This document shows, one piece after another, positions 8,766-16,082 of a stretch of 64,000 nt of DNA. Every line of letters begins with the position of its first letter. The first letter of the stretch is position 1. The notes under the pieces are model-generated. The model was not told the origin of the DNA and searched no databases. It saw nothing but the letters and a program-made list of their open reading frames with translations. Source of the stretch: Gammaproteobacteria bacterium (GTDB lineage: Bacteria > Pseudomonadota > Gammaproteobacteria > Pseudomonadales > Azotimanducaceae). The stretch lies in the NCBI GenBank assembly GCA_028821515.1, contig JAPPGA010000009.1:35547-99546 (forward strand), read 5' to 3'. The translations under genes and the position numbers were made by a program.

Positions 8766-9766
8766 TGATGCATCATACCTTCGCGTACCGCGAGCCGCAT
8801 GGCGGCGGGCACGTCGATCACCCAGGGTCCGTCGCGCCGAATCTGCAGCGTCGCGGCATCGTGGTTACCGAACCGGTGTTCCCGGTCGCCGTCCAGCGCC
8901 AGTACCCCGGGACCCGGGAACAGGACCGGCGTATCGAATGGAATCCGATGCGCCGCGACAACCTCGAGGTGGCTGAAGAGACCCGGAGAGAGAGGGGCGT
9001 TTACGACGCGTCCTCCCCGGTTGCCTCCGAGTTCCACCAACAGGCCGCAATCATCGTCGGCATCGACGACATCGATCAGGCCGCCGATGGCCGAGGTGCC
9101 GATCGCGTCCGGCTCCGACCGCGTCAGGAGGATCCTTCTCAGCCGGTTCGCGTCGAATGGCAGCATGTTGCCGACGACATCTCCCGCGAGAAGGGCGGCG
9201 TCGACCAGTCCGACATCGGTGGTGCCGTCGGTGAGACGCACATGCAGCAGCTTGCAGCGCCGTCGGGCGTCGGCATATCCGGAAACGGAGTCAAGACGAC
9301 CTGCCGCAACGAGACCGGCGACCATGCCCGCGGTGGTGGGTTCGGCCATGGTCGGGAAGACATTGTTAGTTCCAACGGAGATCGGGACGAGATTGATGTC
9401 GCGCGCGACACGTGCGACGGCGCGATTGGTGCCATCGCCCCCCAATGTCACGATAGTCGTGACGCCCGCTTCCAGGAATGCCTGAACGGCGGTTTCGGTG
9501 TCCCGCGCATCGTGTCTCAGGGGCGTCTCAACCACGTGGACTTCCGCCCTGAGCGGCAACAACGACAGCGCTTCGGAGGCAATGCGGAACGGTTCCCGCG
9601 CGACAAAGATGTGCCCCGCGCCAACAGCATCCGCCCCCGCGGCGATGCGCGCCACCATGTCGCGTTTCGCCTCGTGGGTCATGTTTGTCGCCCGCGCGGC
9701 CAGACGCCGCACGTCGCGCCCCGCCATGGGGTTGACACAGATGCCGATGTGCGCGGATTGGCTCAA
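8762..9766 (-). CDS. ATP-NAD kinase family protein (AcoX-like)
   Basis: A 334-residue protein of the ATP-NAD/AcoX kinase family. IGICVNPMAG opens the fold, IVTLGGDGTNRAVA is the GGDGT nucleotide-phosphate motif, and SVGTNNVFP is the family's second conserved loop. Such proteins lie beside acetoin genes in some bacteria, but here the partner is fabV. Phosphorylating NAD next to an NAD(P)H-using reductase is a plausible job, but this is inference. The start is TTG at 9766 with GAGG upstream. It is the first gene of the leftward operon to fabV, hemE, the DM13 protein and ppk2. Confidence 0.82.
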   Translation of the reverse strand: MSQSAHIGICVNPMAGRDVRRLAARATNMTHEAKRDMVARIAAGADAVGAGHIFVAREPFRIASEALSLLPLRAEVHVVETPLRHDARDTETAVQAFLEAGVTTIVTLGGDGTNRAVARVARDINLVPISVGTNNVFPTMAEPTTAGMVAGLVAAGRLDSVSGYADARRRCKLLHVRLTDGTTDVGLVDAALLAGDVVGNMLPFDANRLRRILLTRSEPDAIGTSAIGGLIDVVDADDDCGLLVELGGNRGGRVVNAPLSPGLFSHLEVVAAHRIPFDTPVLFPGPGVLALDGDREHRFGNHDAATLQIRRDGPWVIDVPAAMRLAVREGMMHQ

Positions 9767-9875
9767 ACGACGTCCTCTTGCCGGGTTCGAATGCGCTACG
9801 CGGCAAGCTGACTGAACGCTGGCCGCCGTTCAGAGTCTAAACGGACGTAAGCGTCGTACATCAAAGGAGCGCAAT

Positions 9876-10229
9876 ATGAACTTGCAATCGAAGACCCTTC
9901 TGCCCGTCGCCATTGTCGCCCTGATTTCCGGGTTGGCGACGACACTCTGGGCAGACCATCAGGACGATGATGGCGATGCCACCGCTGCTGCCCATGACCC
10001 GAATGGTGGCGAATCGCTGGTGGCATCCAAGGTACACAGCCGTGAAGCGGCCGATAGGACACCTGTCGTTGGTTCTTCTCCCGTGTTGCCCGCTCAGCCG
10101 GACAACGGTCATGACGAGGAAGACAGCGGCCTGGTGATCAGGCAGGGTGATGTCATCGAATTCGACAACGTGCCCTACATTGAACCGGTGCGCATTCAGC
10201 CAGCCAGTTCATCGATCCCGACCCGGTAA
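9876..10229 (+). CDS. Small secreted protein of unknown function
   Basis: A 117-residue protein with a clear signal peptide (NLQSKTLLPVAIVALISGL, likely cleaved near LWA, residue 26). The mature part is acidic and low in hydrophobics: HQDDDGDATAAAHD, then HDEEDSGL. It has no Cys, so it is neither a lipoprotein nor disulfide-bonded. AAAGGAG lies just before the ATG. I do not recognise a family; the Asp/His-rich N-terminus could bind metal. It is divergent from the NAD-kinase-like gene, and its 3' end is followed by a long palindrome at 10249. Confidence 0.65.
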   Translation: MNLQSKTLLPVAIVALISGLATTLWADHQDDDGDATAAAHDPNGGESLVASKVHSREAADRTPVVGSSPVLPAQPDNGHDEEDSGLVIRQGDVIEFDNVPYIEPVRIQPASSSIPTR

Positions 10230-10248
10230 CTGACTGGGGCATGGGCCC

Positions 10249-10277
10249 GCCTAGTGTCGTGTGACACGACGCTAGGC
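10249..10277. repeat. 29-base near-perfect palindrome
   Basis: Arms 10249-10262 and 10264-10277 are reverse complements with one mismatch around a single central G, flanked by further complementary GGGC/GCCC bases. It lies 20 bases after the stop of the small secreted protein and just before the degenerate molybdo-enzyme fragment. It could be a terminator hairpin (no T run is present), a protein-binding site or the scar of a rearrangement. Confidence 0.6.
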
Positions 10278-10283
10278 CCCGGC

Positions 10284-10530
10284 GCCTTCCTTGCGGCCAG
10301 TGCGGCGAGGACCTTCGGTGGCGACATCGGCACGCGGCCACCGGTGAGTGCGGCCTTGGATGCCAGTTCGGCGAGCGAAAGCGGTTCGAACTTGCCCGCG
10401 TTGGAGCCCGCGGGATGCGCGTGGTCGTCTCTCCAGTCCACGGCGTCCACGTCGATGTCCCAGAGCATGGCGGCCCGTGTCCGCAGTTGGTTCACCATGG
10501 TTTCGACACTGGCAGCGCTTGCGCTGTGAC
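10284..10530 (-). pseudogene. Truncated in-frame copy of the xanthine-dehydrogenase-type subunit at 11551-13827
   Basis: The peptide on this strand matches two separated parts of the large gene downstream. An internal stretch (from ETMV to ALTGG) is identical at 51 of 56 residues, and it is fused directly to the last domain (PMSPPKVLAALAA). About 435 bases of the parent (roughly 11616-12050) are missing at the join. The frame stays open across the join, giving a possible 116-residue product from 10546 to 10196, but both ends are unrelated to the parent and no ribosome-binding site is clear. It is a partial duplication with internal deletion, probably non-functional. Confidence 0.85.
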
Positions 10531-10551
10531 AATGCGAATGCGTCACATTGT
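10525..10551. promoter_or_regulatory. Interleaved inverted repeat upstream of second vapBC
   Basis: TGTGAC (10525-10530) pairs with GTCACA (10542-10547), and ACAATG (10529-10534) with CATTGT (10546-10551), two inverted repeats with the same 11-base spacing. The site is 78 bases before the antitoxin start. It may be the operator of the vapBC pair or another regulator's binding site; TGTGA/TCACA halves also resemble a CRP-type site, though with a longer spacer than usual. Confidence 0.4.
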
Positions 10552-10628
10552 TCCAGTACGAGCGCTTGCACCGAGACGCGTCCCCGCATAGGGTAGACGC
10601 ATTCTCGCCTGTCTACCTAGTGACTGCC

Positions 10629-10886
10629 ATGAGTCTCAATATCAAGAACGACGAAACCTGCCAGCTTGCCGGTGAACTCGCACGTCTGACCGGTGAAACC
10701 ATGACCGGCGCTATCACAATTGCGCTACGGGAGCGGCTCGACAGAGAGCATCGCGCTCGCAGTGCCGCGCAAAGGCTTCGCGAAATGCGGGTCATCGCCG
10801 ACCGTTGCGCGCGCCTCCTGAAGCCTGGGCCGTCCGCTGTCGAGCACGGGGATCTGCTCTATGACCAGCGGGGTTTACCCCATTGA
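10629..10886 (+). CDS. vapB: VapB-type antitoxin (Rv0623/PSK family)
   Basis: An 85-residue antitoxin. SLNIKNDETCQLAGELARLTGET followed by ITIALRERLDREHR is the standard pattern of the small family often annotated as Rv0623-like antitoxin, with a DNA-binding N-terminus and a charged C-terminal toxin-binding part. The frame is open to 10548 upstream, but the ATG at 10629 starts exactly at the conserved MSLNIKN. There is no strong Shine-Dalgarno. It overlaps the toxin by four bases. Confidence 0.87.
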   Translation: MSLNIKNDETCQLAGELARLTGETMTGAITIALRERLDREHRARSAAQRLREMRVIADRCARLLKPGPSAVEHGDLLYDQRGLPH

Positions 10887-11290
10887 TAGTCGATAGCTCG
10901 GCCTTGCTCGCGATTCTCTATCGAGAGCCGGATTCGCCGGAGTTTGAGCAGGCGATCGCAATGACCCCCAGGTGCCGCATGTCGGTGGCAAACGCGCTAG
11001 AGGCGTCCATCGTTCTCGAAGGTCGCGGAGGCGTGGCCGCGGGAGACGAACTCGACGCGTTTCTCGAAAGCACCGGCATAAACTTGGCGCCAGTGACGGC
11101 AGAGCAACTTGTCGAGGCTCGCCGCGCCTGGCGACGCTTCGGGAAAGGAAACCATCCGGCAGGGCTCAACTTTGGCGACTGCTTCGCCTACGCCCTGGCC
11201 GAAACAACGGGCGAGCCGCTCCTGTTCAAGGGAGACGACTTCGCCCAAACGGACATTGCTTCGGCCCTGGCAGGTGACGAACGCCCTTGA
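10883..11290 (+). CDS. vapC: VapC-type PIN-domain toxin ribonuclease
   Basis: A 135-residue PIN domain. It starts IVDSSALLAILYREPDSPEF with the first catalytic Asp, continues with LEASIVLEGRGG, and carries the second acidic cluster in LNFGDCFAYALAE and the last one in LLFKGDDFAQTDI. This is the typical order for VapC proteins that pair with Rv0623-like antitoxins. The start is TTG at 10883, overlapping the antitoxin stop codon. The pair looks intact, although it lies among gene fragments on both sides. Confidence 0.9.
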   Translation: MIVDSSALLAILYREPDSPEFEQAIAMTPRCRMSVANALEASIVLEGRGGVAAGDELDAFLESTGINLAPVTAEQLVEARRAWRRFGKGNHPAGLNFGDCFAYALAETTGEPLLFKGDDFAQTDIASALAGDERP

Positions 11291-11322
11291 CCGCTTGTGG
11301 TCGGTTGACGGTCTCGGCAAGC

Positions 11323-11450
11323 GACACCTCTCCGAACGCGACATCTGTACGAAGTACGTCACTCCGCACTGCGCCGCGCCGGGTGGGACGACACGCGGCA
11401 GATCCGCGAGGAGGGAACCTTTGCCAAGGGCCGACTGAACTTCCCTGCCG
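11323..11450 (+). pseudogene. Frameshifted fragment resembling the N-terminus of a type I restriction HsdR subunit
   Basis: In one frame the DNA reads LSERDICTKYVTP (11328 on) and, after a shift at about 11361-11363, ALRRAGWDDTRQIREEGTF then AKGRL. Joined, this resembles the start of HsdR/EcoEI-type R subunits, where a conserved Cys-x-Lys-Tyr-Val is followed by a Gly-Trp and an Ile-x-Glu-x-x-x-Phe block. Nothing of the nuclease or helicase domains follows. It is a decayed remnant, seen directly as a broken frame; the family assignment is by pattern memory. It lies right after vapBC, a common position for defence debris. Confidence 0.6.
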
Positions 11451-11550
11451 GTCAACCCGTTCTCGTAGCACCGTTTCGTTCGGTGCAATTGCCATGCCCC
11501 GACCCGCCGCCTGACACCGACGGTGCCGTGCCCGCTGGTTTGCGGGCGCA

Positions 11551-13827
11551 TCAGGCGTCGGCGATCTCCCCTTTGGCGGCGAGTGCTGCGAGGACCTTGG
11601 GCGGCGACATGGGCAGTTCGCCGAGCCGCAATCCGGTCGCGTCGTGGATGGCGTTGGCCACCGCGGCCATGGGCGGCACGATAGGCACTTCGCCGGCGCC
11701 TCGAACACCGTGCGGGTGGGCGTCGTTCGGCACCTCGACGACGATGGTGTCGATCATGGGCAGGTCCGAGGCGACGGGAATGCGATAGTCGAGGAAGCCC
11801 GGATTCTCCAGGTGGCCATCCTCGTCGTAGATGTACTCCTCGTTCAACGCCCAGCCGATGCCCTGCGCGACCCCGCCCTGCATCTGACCCTCCACGTAGT
11901 CGGGGTGTATCGCCCGCCCCGCGTCCTGCACCGCCGTATAGCGCGTGATGTCCACGCGGCCGGTCTCTTCATCGACTTCCACGTCGCAGATGTGGGTCGC
12001 GAAGGCGGGCCCGGGACCCTGCGCGTTGACCGAGGTCTGCACCGCGATGGGGCCGCCGGTGAGCGCGGCCTTGGATGCCAGTTCGGCGAGCGAAAGCGGT
12101 TCGAACTCGCCCGCGTTGGAGCCCGCGGGATGGGCGTGGCCGTCCTTCCAGTCCACGGCGTCCACGTCTATATCCCACAGCATGGCGGCCCGTTCCCGCA
12201 GTTGCTCCACCATGGTTTCGGCGGCCTGCCAGACCGCTGCGCCGGCCGCGAAGGTCACGCGGCTGCCGCCGGTGCTGGCGCTGTAGCCGATGGTGTTGGT
12301 GTCGCCGACCTGGGCGCTGATGTTGCGGTAATGGATGCCCAGGATCTCCGCCACGATGTTCACCATCGAGGCGCGGGACCCGCCGATGTCCGGATGGCCG
12401 GTCGTGATGGCGACGGTGCCGTCTTCGTTGACGTTGATCTGCGCGCTCGATTCGCCGCCCGCGTTCATCCAGCCGCCGCAGGCGACACCGCGCCCCGTGA
12501 GCTTTCCCTTGTGAGCCGAGTAGTGAGGATGCGATTGTGCAGCGCGTAGCGTTTCCTCGCAGCCGATTCGGCGGAACGTCGGCCCGTATGCCGCGCGCGT
12601 GCCTTCCCGGGCGGCGTTCATGAGCCGAAACTCGATGGGGTCGATGCCGAGTTCAGCGGCCAGTTCGTCAATGACGGACTCGACGCCAAACGCCGCGATA
12701 GGCGAACCCGGCGCGCGATAGGCGTTGCACTTCGGCCGGTTCGCGACGATGTCGTAGCCGGTCACCCTGACGTTGTCGATGGCGTACGCCGAGAAGGCGC
12801 AGTTCGACGCCCCGCGTATCGGCGAGCTTGGGAAAGCGCCGGCCTGGAAGCGGAACGTCGCCTGGGCCGCGGTGATCCGGCCGTCGCGACGCGCGCCGAT
12901 CTTGACCGTATTCGACGATCCGGCAGTCGGTCCGGTGGCGCGAAACACTTCGTCACGCGTCATCACCATCTTGACCGGCGCTCCAGCCTTGCGCGAGAGG
13001 GTGTAGGCAAGGGGTTCCAGGTAGATGATGGTCTTGCCGCCGAAGCCGCCGCCGATCTCGGCCGGGATGGCGCGAATGTCGGACAGCTTCGCGCCGGTCA
13101 TCTTGGCCGTCACGTTGCGTACCATGAACTGGCCCTGGCTCGAACTCCAGATAGTGGCCTGACCGCTGGGAGATACGTCGACCAGGCAGGCGTGAGGCTC
13201 GATGTAGCCTTGGTGAACGGGCTTGGTCTTGAAGTGCCGCTCGATGACGATGTCCGCTTCCCCGAAGCCCGCATCCACGTCTCCGAGATTCAACCCGGAT
13301 CGACTGGCGATGTTGGAGGGCGTGGACGGCTGCGGATCGACACCCTGGGTATACATGAACTCGTGCAGGACCGGTGCGTCCGCTTGCATGGCTTCCTCGA
13401 CGTCGATCACCCACGGCAGCACCTCGTACTGGACGTCGATGAGGTCTAGCGCGGCCTCTGCTGCGCGGGCCGATGTCGCCGCCACCGCCGCCACGGCGTG
13501 GCCTGCGTAGAGCGCCTTGTCGCGCGCCATGACGTTGCGGCTGACATAACGCAGGTCCTGGGGACCGGCAGGTGCCGGGATATCCACCGGGAAGTGAACC
13601 AGGTCGTCGCCGCACATGACGGCCCTGACACCTTCGGCTGCGGCGGCCCGCTCGAGGTTTATGGACTTGATGCGCGCGTGCGGATGGGGGCTTCTGAGTA
13701 TCTTCCCCCAGAGCATGTGAGGCTGCGAAAAATCCGCGCCGAAGTTCGCTCGACCCGTTACCTTGTCTTCACCATCGGGCCGGATCGTCCGCTTGCCGAT
13801 CCACTTGTTGTCGGTTTCGTTCGCCAC
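11551..13827 (-). CDS. Xanthine dehydrogenase family molybdopterin-binding subunit
   Basis: A 758-residue large (molybdenum) subunit of the xanthine dehydrogenase/aldehyde oxidase family. It shows KVTGRANFGADF at the N-terminal domain, the MoCo-contact loops IGGGFGGKT and NAYRAPGSP, TGHPDIGGSR, and the C-terminal GVRGAGEVPI carrying the catalytic Glu. It hydroxylates an unknown aldehyde or N-heterocycle. The FAD-binding and 2Fe-2S subunits that normally accompany it are absent from the flanks, so it may pair with proteins encoded elsewhere. The start is GTG at 13827 with GAGAGGCG upstream. A truncated copy lies at 10284-10530. Confidence 0.9.
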   Translation of the reverse strand: MANETDNKWIGKRTIRPDGEDKVTGRANFGADFSQPHMLWGKILRSPHPHARIKSINLERAAAAEGVRAVMCGDDLVHFPVDIPAPAGPQDLRYVSRNVMARDKALYAGHAVAAVAATSARAAEAALDLIDVQYEVLPWVIDVEEAMQADAPVLHEFMYTQGVDPQPSTPSNIASRSGLNLGDVDAGFGEADIVIERHFKTKPVHQGYIEPHACLVDVSPSGQATIWSSSQGQFMVRNVTAKMTGAKLSDIRAIPAEIGGGFGGKTIIYLEPLAYTLSRKAGAPVKMVMTRDEVFRATGPTAGSSNTVKIGARRDGRITAAQATFRFQAGAFPSSPIRGASNCAFSAYAIDNVRVTGYDIVANRPKCNAYRAPGSPIAAFGVESVIDELAAELGIDPIEFRLMNAAREGTRAAYGPTFRRIGCEETLRAAQSHPHYSAHKGKLTGRGVACGGWMNAGGESSAQINVNEDGTVAITTGHPDIGGSRASMVNIVAEILGIHYRNISAQVGDTNTIGYSASTGGSRVTFAAGAAVWQAAETMVEQLRERAAMLWDIDVDAVDWKDGHAHPAGSNAGEFEPLSLAELASKAALTGGPIAVQTSVNAQGPGPAFATHICDVEVDEETGRVDITRYTAVQDAGRAIHPDYVEGQMQGGVAQGIGWALNEEYIYDEDGHLENPGFLDYRIPVASDLPMIDTIVVEVPNDAHPHGVRGAGEVPIVPPMAAVANAIHDATGLRLGELPMSPPKVLAALAAKGEIADA

Positions 13828-14030
13828 GATTCGCCTCTCTAGTTTCGGGGAAGAGCCAACGCTCTAGTTTACGGCAACCCGCCCGCTCGCTGCCCAGCGG
13901 TGAGCGATCTTCGGCTGCGGACAGGTGCGGCCGGGGAGACGTGGATCGCCGACATTTGCGGTGGCAGATTGGCGGGTAGCGCCTGCGGCCGGGTGCCGTC
14001 GCGACGCGTCATCGCACAAGGCTTCCGATG

Positions 14031-15383
14031 CTATCCCTCATCCGCGACGCGTCGGCGCCGGATCACCAGGTACAGCGCGGCCACCCCGAGCAACAGAACG
14101 CCGGCAATCACCGGGGCGCGCCAGTCCCCGGCCCCGACGCGGGTTGCGAACATCACCACACAGACGAGGGCGCCGAGCGCAGGCACCGCGATCGGCAGTT
14201 CGAAACCGCCACGGGGTTCGCCGGGGCGCAGCTTCAGAACGACCAGTGCGCTGTTCACCACCAGAAACACCAACAGCAGCAGCAACACCGTCGCCGAGGC
14301 CAGTTCCGAGATGTCGCCCGCCAGGATCAGAATCGCGATCAGCGCGAAGATCAGCCCGATCGCGAGATGCGGCGTGCGGCGCACCGGATGGACTCTCGAT
14401 AGTACGGGCGGCAGGTGCCCGTCGCGCGCCATGCCGAAGAGGAGACGGGACGTGGTGACGTAGTTGATCAGCCCGGTATTGGCGACCGCGAACACCGTGA
14501 TGACGATGAACACCCACGCCGGAAACCAGGGGGCCGCGCGCGCCACGACTTCGGCCAGCGGCGCGTTGGCCTCGGCCAACTCCTGCCACGGCACGACCGA
14601 GACGGCACCGATCGCCACGCTCATGTAGATGACGACGGTCAGGACCAGCGCCATCACGAGGCCCAGCGGCATGTTGCGCTTCGGGTTCTTCAACTCCTCG
14701 GCGACGTTGAGCGCGTCCTCGAAGCCGATGAAGGCGTAGAAGGTGAGCACGATGCCCTGCGCCAGGAACACCAGCGGGAGTCCTGCTTCGGTCTCGGGCC
14801 GCACCGGAAACTCCATCAGGTTCGCCGAGCCCCAGAAAGGCAGACTCACGGCGATCACGAGCAGCAGCCCGCCCGCTTCCACAAGCGTAAGGACGACGTT
14901 AGCCCACATCGACTCGCGGATGCCGCGGTAGGCGATCGCACCCACGATGGCGACATAGATGAACGCCAGCGTCCCGGTAGGCAGGCTCTCAAGCGCGGGC
15001 AGGGCTTGCAGGTTCTCTCCCACGACGCGGGCGCCGGCGGCGATCGAGGTCAGGCCCGAGCACGCCACGGTCAGGCCGACGATGTGAGTCAGGAGACTGC
15101 GGCGATAGGCCCGCTGCGTGATGTAGGCGGCACCGCCGGCACGCGGATAGCGGGAGCCGAGCGAGGCGTACGACAGTCCCGTCAGTCCCGCCGCGACCAG
15201 CGACAGCGCGAAGGCCAGCCAGATCGCCGATCCCATCTCGGCAGCGACTTGCCCGATCAGGCCGTAGATGCCGGCGCCCAGCATGCCCCCGGCGCCGTAG
15301 AGCGTCATCTGCCACAGGCTGATGCTGCGCCGCAGCGTCGGCTCGCCGCCGACCGGTTCGCGTGGCTCGCCGGCCTGTTCCAT
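14031..15383 (-). CDS. APC-superfamily amino acid permease
   Basis: A 450-residue inner-membrane transporter with about 12 hydrophobic segments. LYGAGGMLGAGIYGLIG is the family's first-helix GxGxG signature, FYAFIGFEDALNVAEEL is the conserved helix-6 region, and NTGLINYVTTSRLLFGMARDG the helix-8/loop consensus. The last part carries short Arg-rich cytoplasmic ends (IRRRRVADEG). The substrate is likely an amino acid or amine, not resolvable by eye. The start is ATG at 15383 with AGAGGCG upstream. It is monocistronic. Confidence 0.9.
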   Translation of the reverse strand: MEQAGEPREPVGGEPTLRRSISLWQMTLYGAGGMLGAGIYGLIGQVAAEMGSAIWLAFALSLVAAGLTGLSYASLGSRYPRAGGAAYITQRAYRRSLLTHIVGLTVACSGLTSIAAGARVVGENLQALPALESLPTGTLAFIYVAIVGAIAYRGIRESMWANVVLTLVEAGGLLLVIAVSLPFWGSANLMEFPVRPETEAGLPLVFLAQGIVLTFYAFIGFEDALNVAEELKNPKRNMPLGLVMALVLTVVIYMSVAIGAVSVVPWQELAEANAPLAEVVARAAPWFPAWVFIVITVFAVANTGLINYVTTSRLLFGMARDGHLPPVLSRVHPVRRTPHLAIGLIFALIAILILAGDISELASATVLLLLLVFLVVNSALVVLKLRPGEPRGGFELPIAVPALGALVCVVMFATRVGAGDWRAPVIAGVLLLGVAALYLVIRRRRVADEG

Positions 15384-15495
15384 GGTATTCGCCTCTTTCT
15401 CCGCGATTCCCCGACGGCACTACCGCGCCGAGTGATCACCCGTTTGCAGGCGCACGCCCGTCGGTGGGCGACGTCGTCGCCGCGTAAACGATCTG

Positions 15496-15639
15496 CTAGC
15501 GGGCCCGCCCATCCGCGCCTGCTTCTTCAAGCATGCCGTCGAACTCCTTGCGGATCGTCGAGCGGTCCGAGCCATTGCCGTAAGAAATCCACCCGCAATC
15601 CGGGACGGCTTGAACCCAAGCTCCCTCCGGCCGCGTCGC
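15496..15639 (-). pseudogene. 47-codon coding-like remnant without a start
   Basis: The 405-base gap between the permease and the integrase fragment has no intact gene. On the minus strand a frame bounded by a TGA (15640-15642) and a TAG (15496-15498) reads like the end of a real protein, with WVQAVPDCGWISYGNG and then IRKEFDGMLEEAG. There is no plausible start codon except an internal ATG. The codon choice is GC-rich and gene-like. I cannot assign a family; it may be the tail of a gene deleted during the events that left the integrase fragment. Confidence 0.35.
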
Positions 15640-15788
15640 TCAAAGGAGCGACAACCGTACCGGGCGCACTGTACACCTGTCATCACTGCGTCACCACGCA
15701 TATCTTGCCAACAGCCCATGCGGCCACAGGGACCGCACCGCTATCCGCGGCGACCGTCATGTGGCTCCCCCCGCGTTCGCCTCGTCCG

Positions 15789-16082
15789 TTAGCCGTAGTG
15801 CCGTCCCAGCAGCCTCGCGACCTCCTCACCCGCGCGCCGCACCTCCACCTGCCGAGCCGCCGTCAGCGCCGTGAACCGCATCGCGCGCTTCGTCGAGGGC
15901 CCGCACTGCCCCGCGTCGATGCGCGCCAGCGCGTTGCCCACCTCCGACCAGTGCACGGCGTCATGGTGCTTGGGACCGCCCGCCCGCTTCGGGAACCGGC
16001 GGCGCACCGTCTCGACCGGAGAACCCTCGGCGCGGAACTCGTTGATGCGAGACCACTCCAGCACCGCCGTGATCGCCGCCGT
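15789..16082 (-). pseudogene. Tyrosine recombinase (phage-type integrase) fragment
   Basis: A 97-codon stretch matching the middle of a P4/prophage-type integrase. AVLEWSRINEFR and ETVRRRFPKRAGGPKHHDAV correspond to the end of the core-binding domain and the linker, VHWSEVGNALARID begins the catalytic domain, and MRFTALTAARQVEVR contains the first catalytic Arg. Everything after that is missing, including the HxxR and Tyr motifs, and the reading frame ends in VARLLGRHYG. The N-terminal domain is also absent. A TGA lies directly upstream in the same frame. The fragment overlaps the last 122 bases of the S9 peptidase gene in another frame. Confidence 0.8.

Noticed and set aside
9775..9800. GGTTCGAAT, resembling a tRNA T-loop
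   Set aside because: No acceptor or anticodon stem can be drawn around it; coincidence in the promoter gap.
15420..15719. 99-codon leftward frame in the gap
   Set aside because: Arg/Ser-rich translation without domain; another frame in the same place is more gene-like, so I list that remnant instead.
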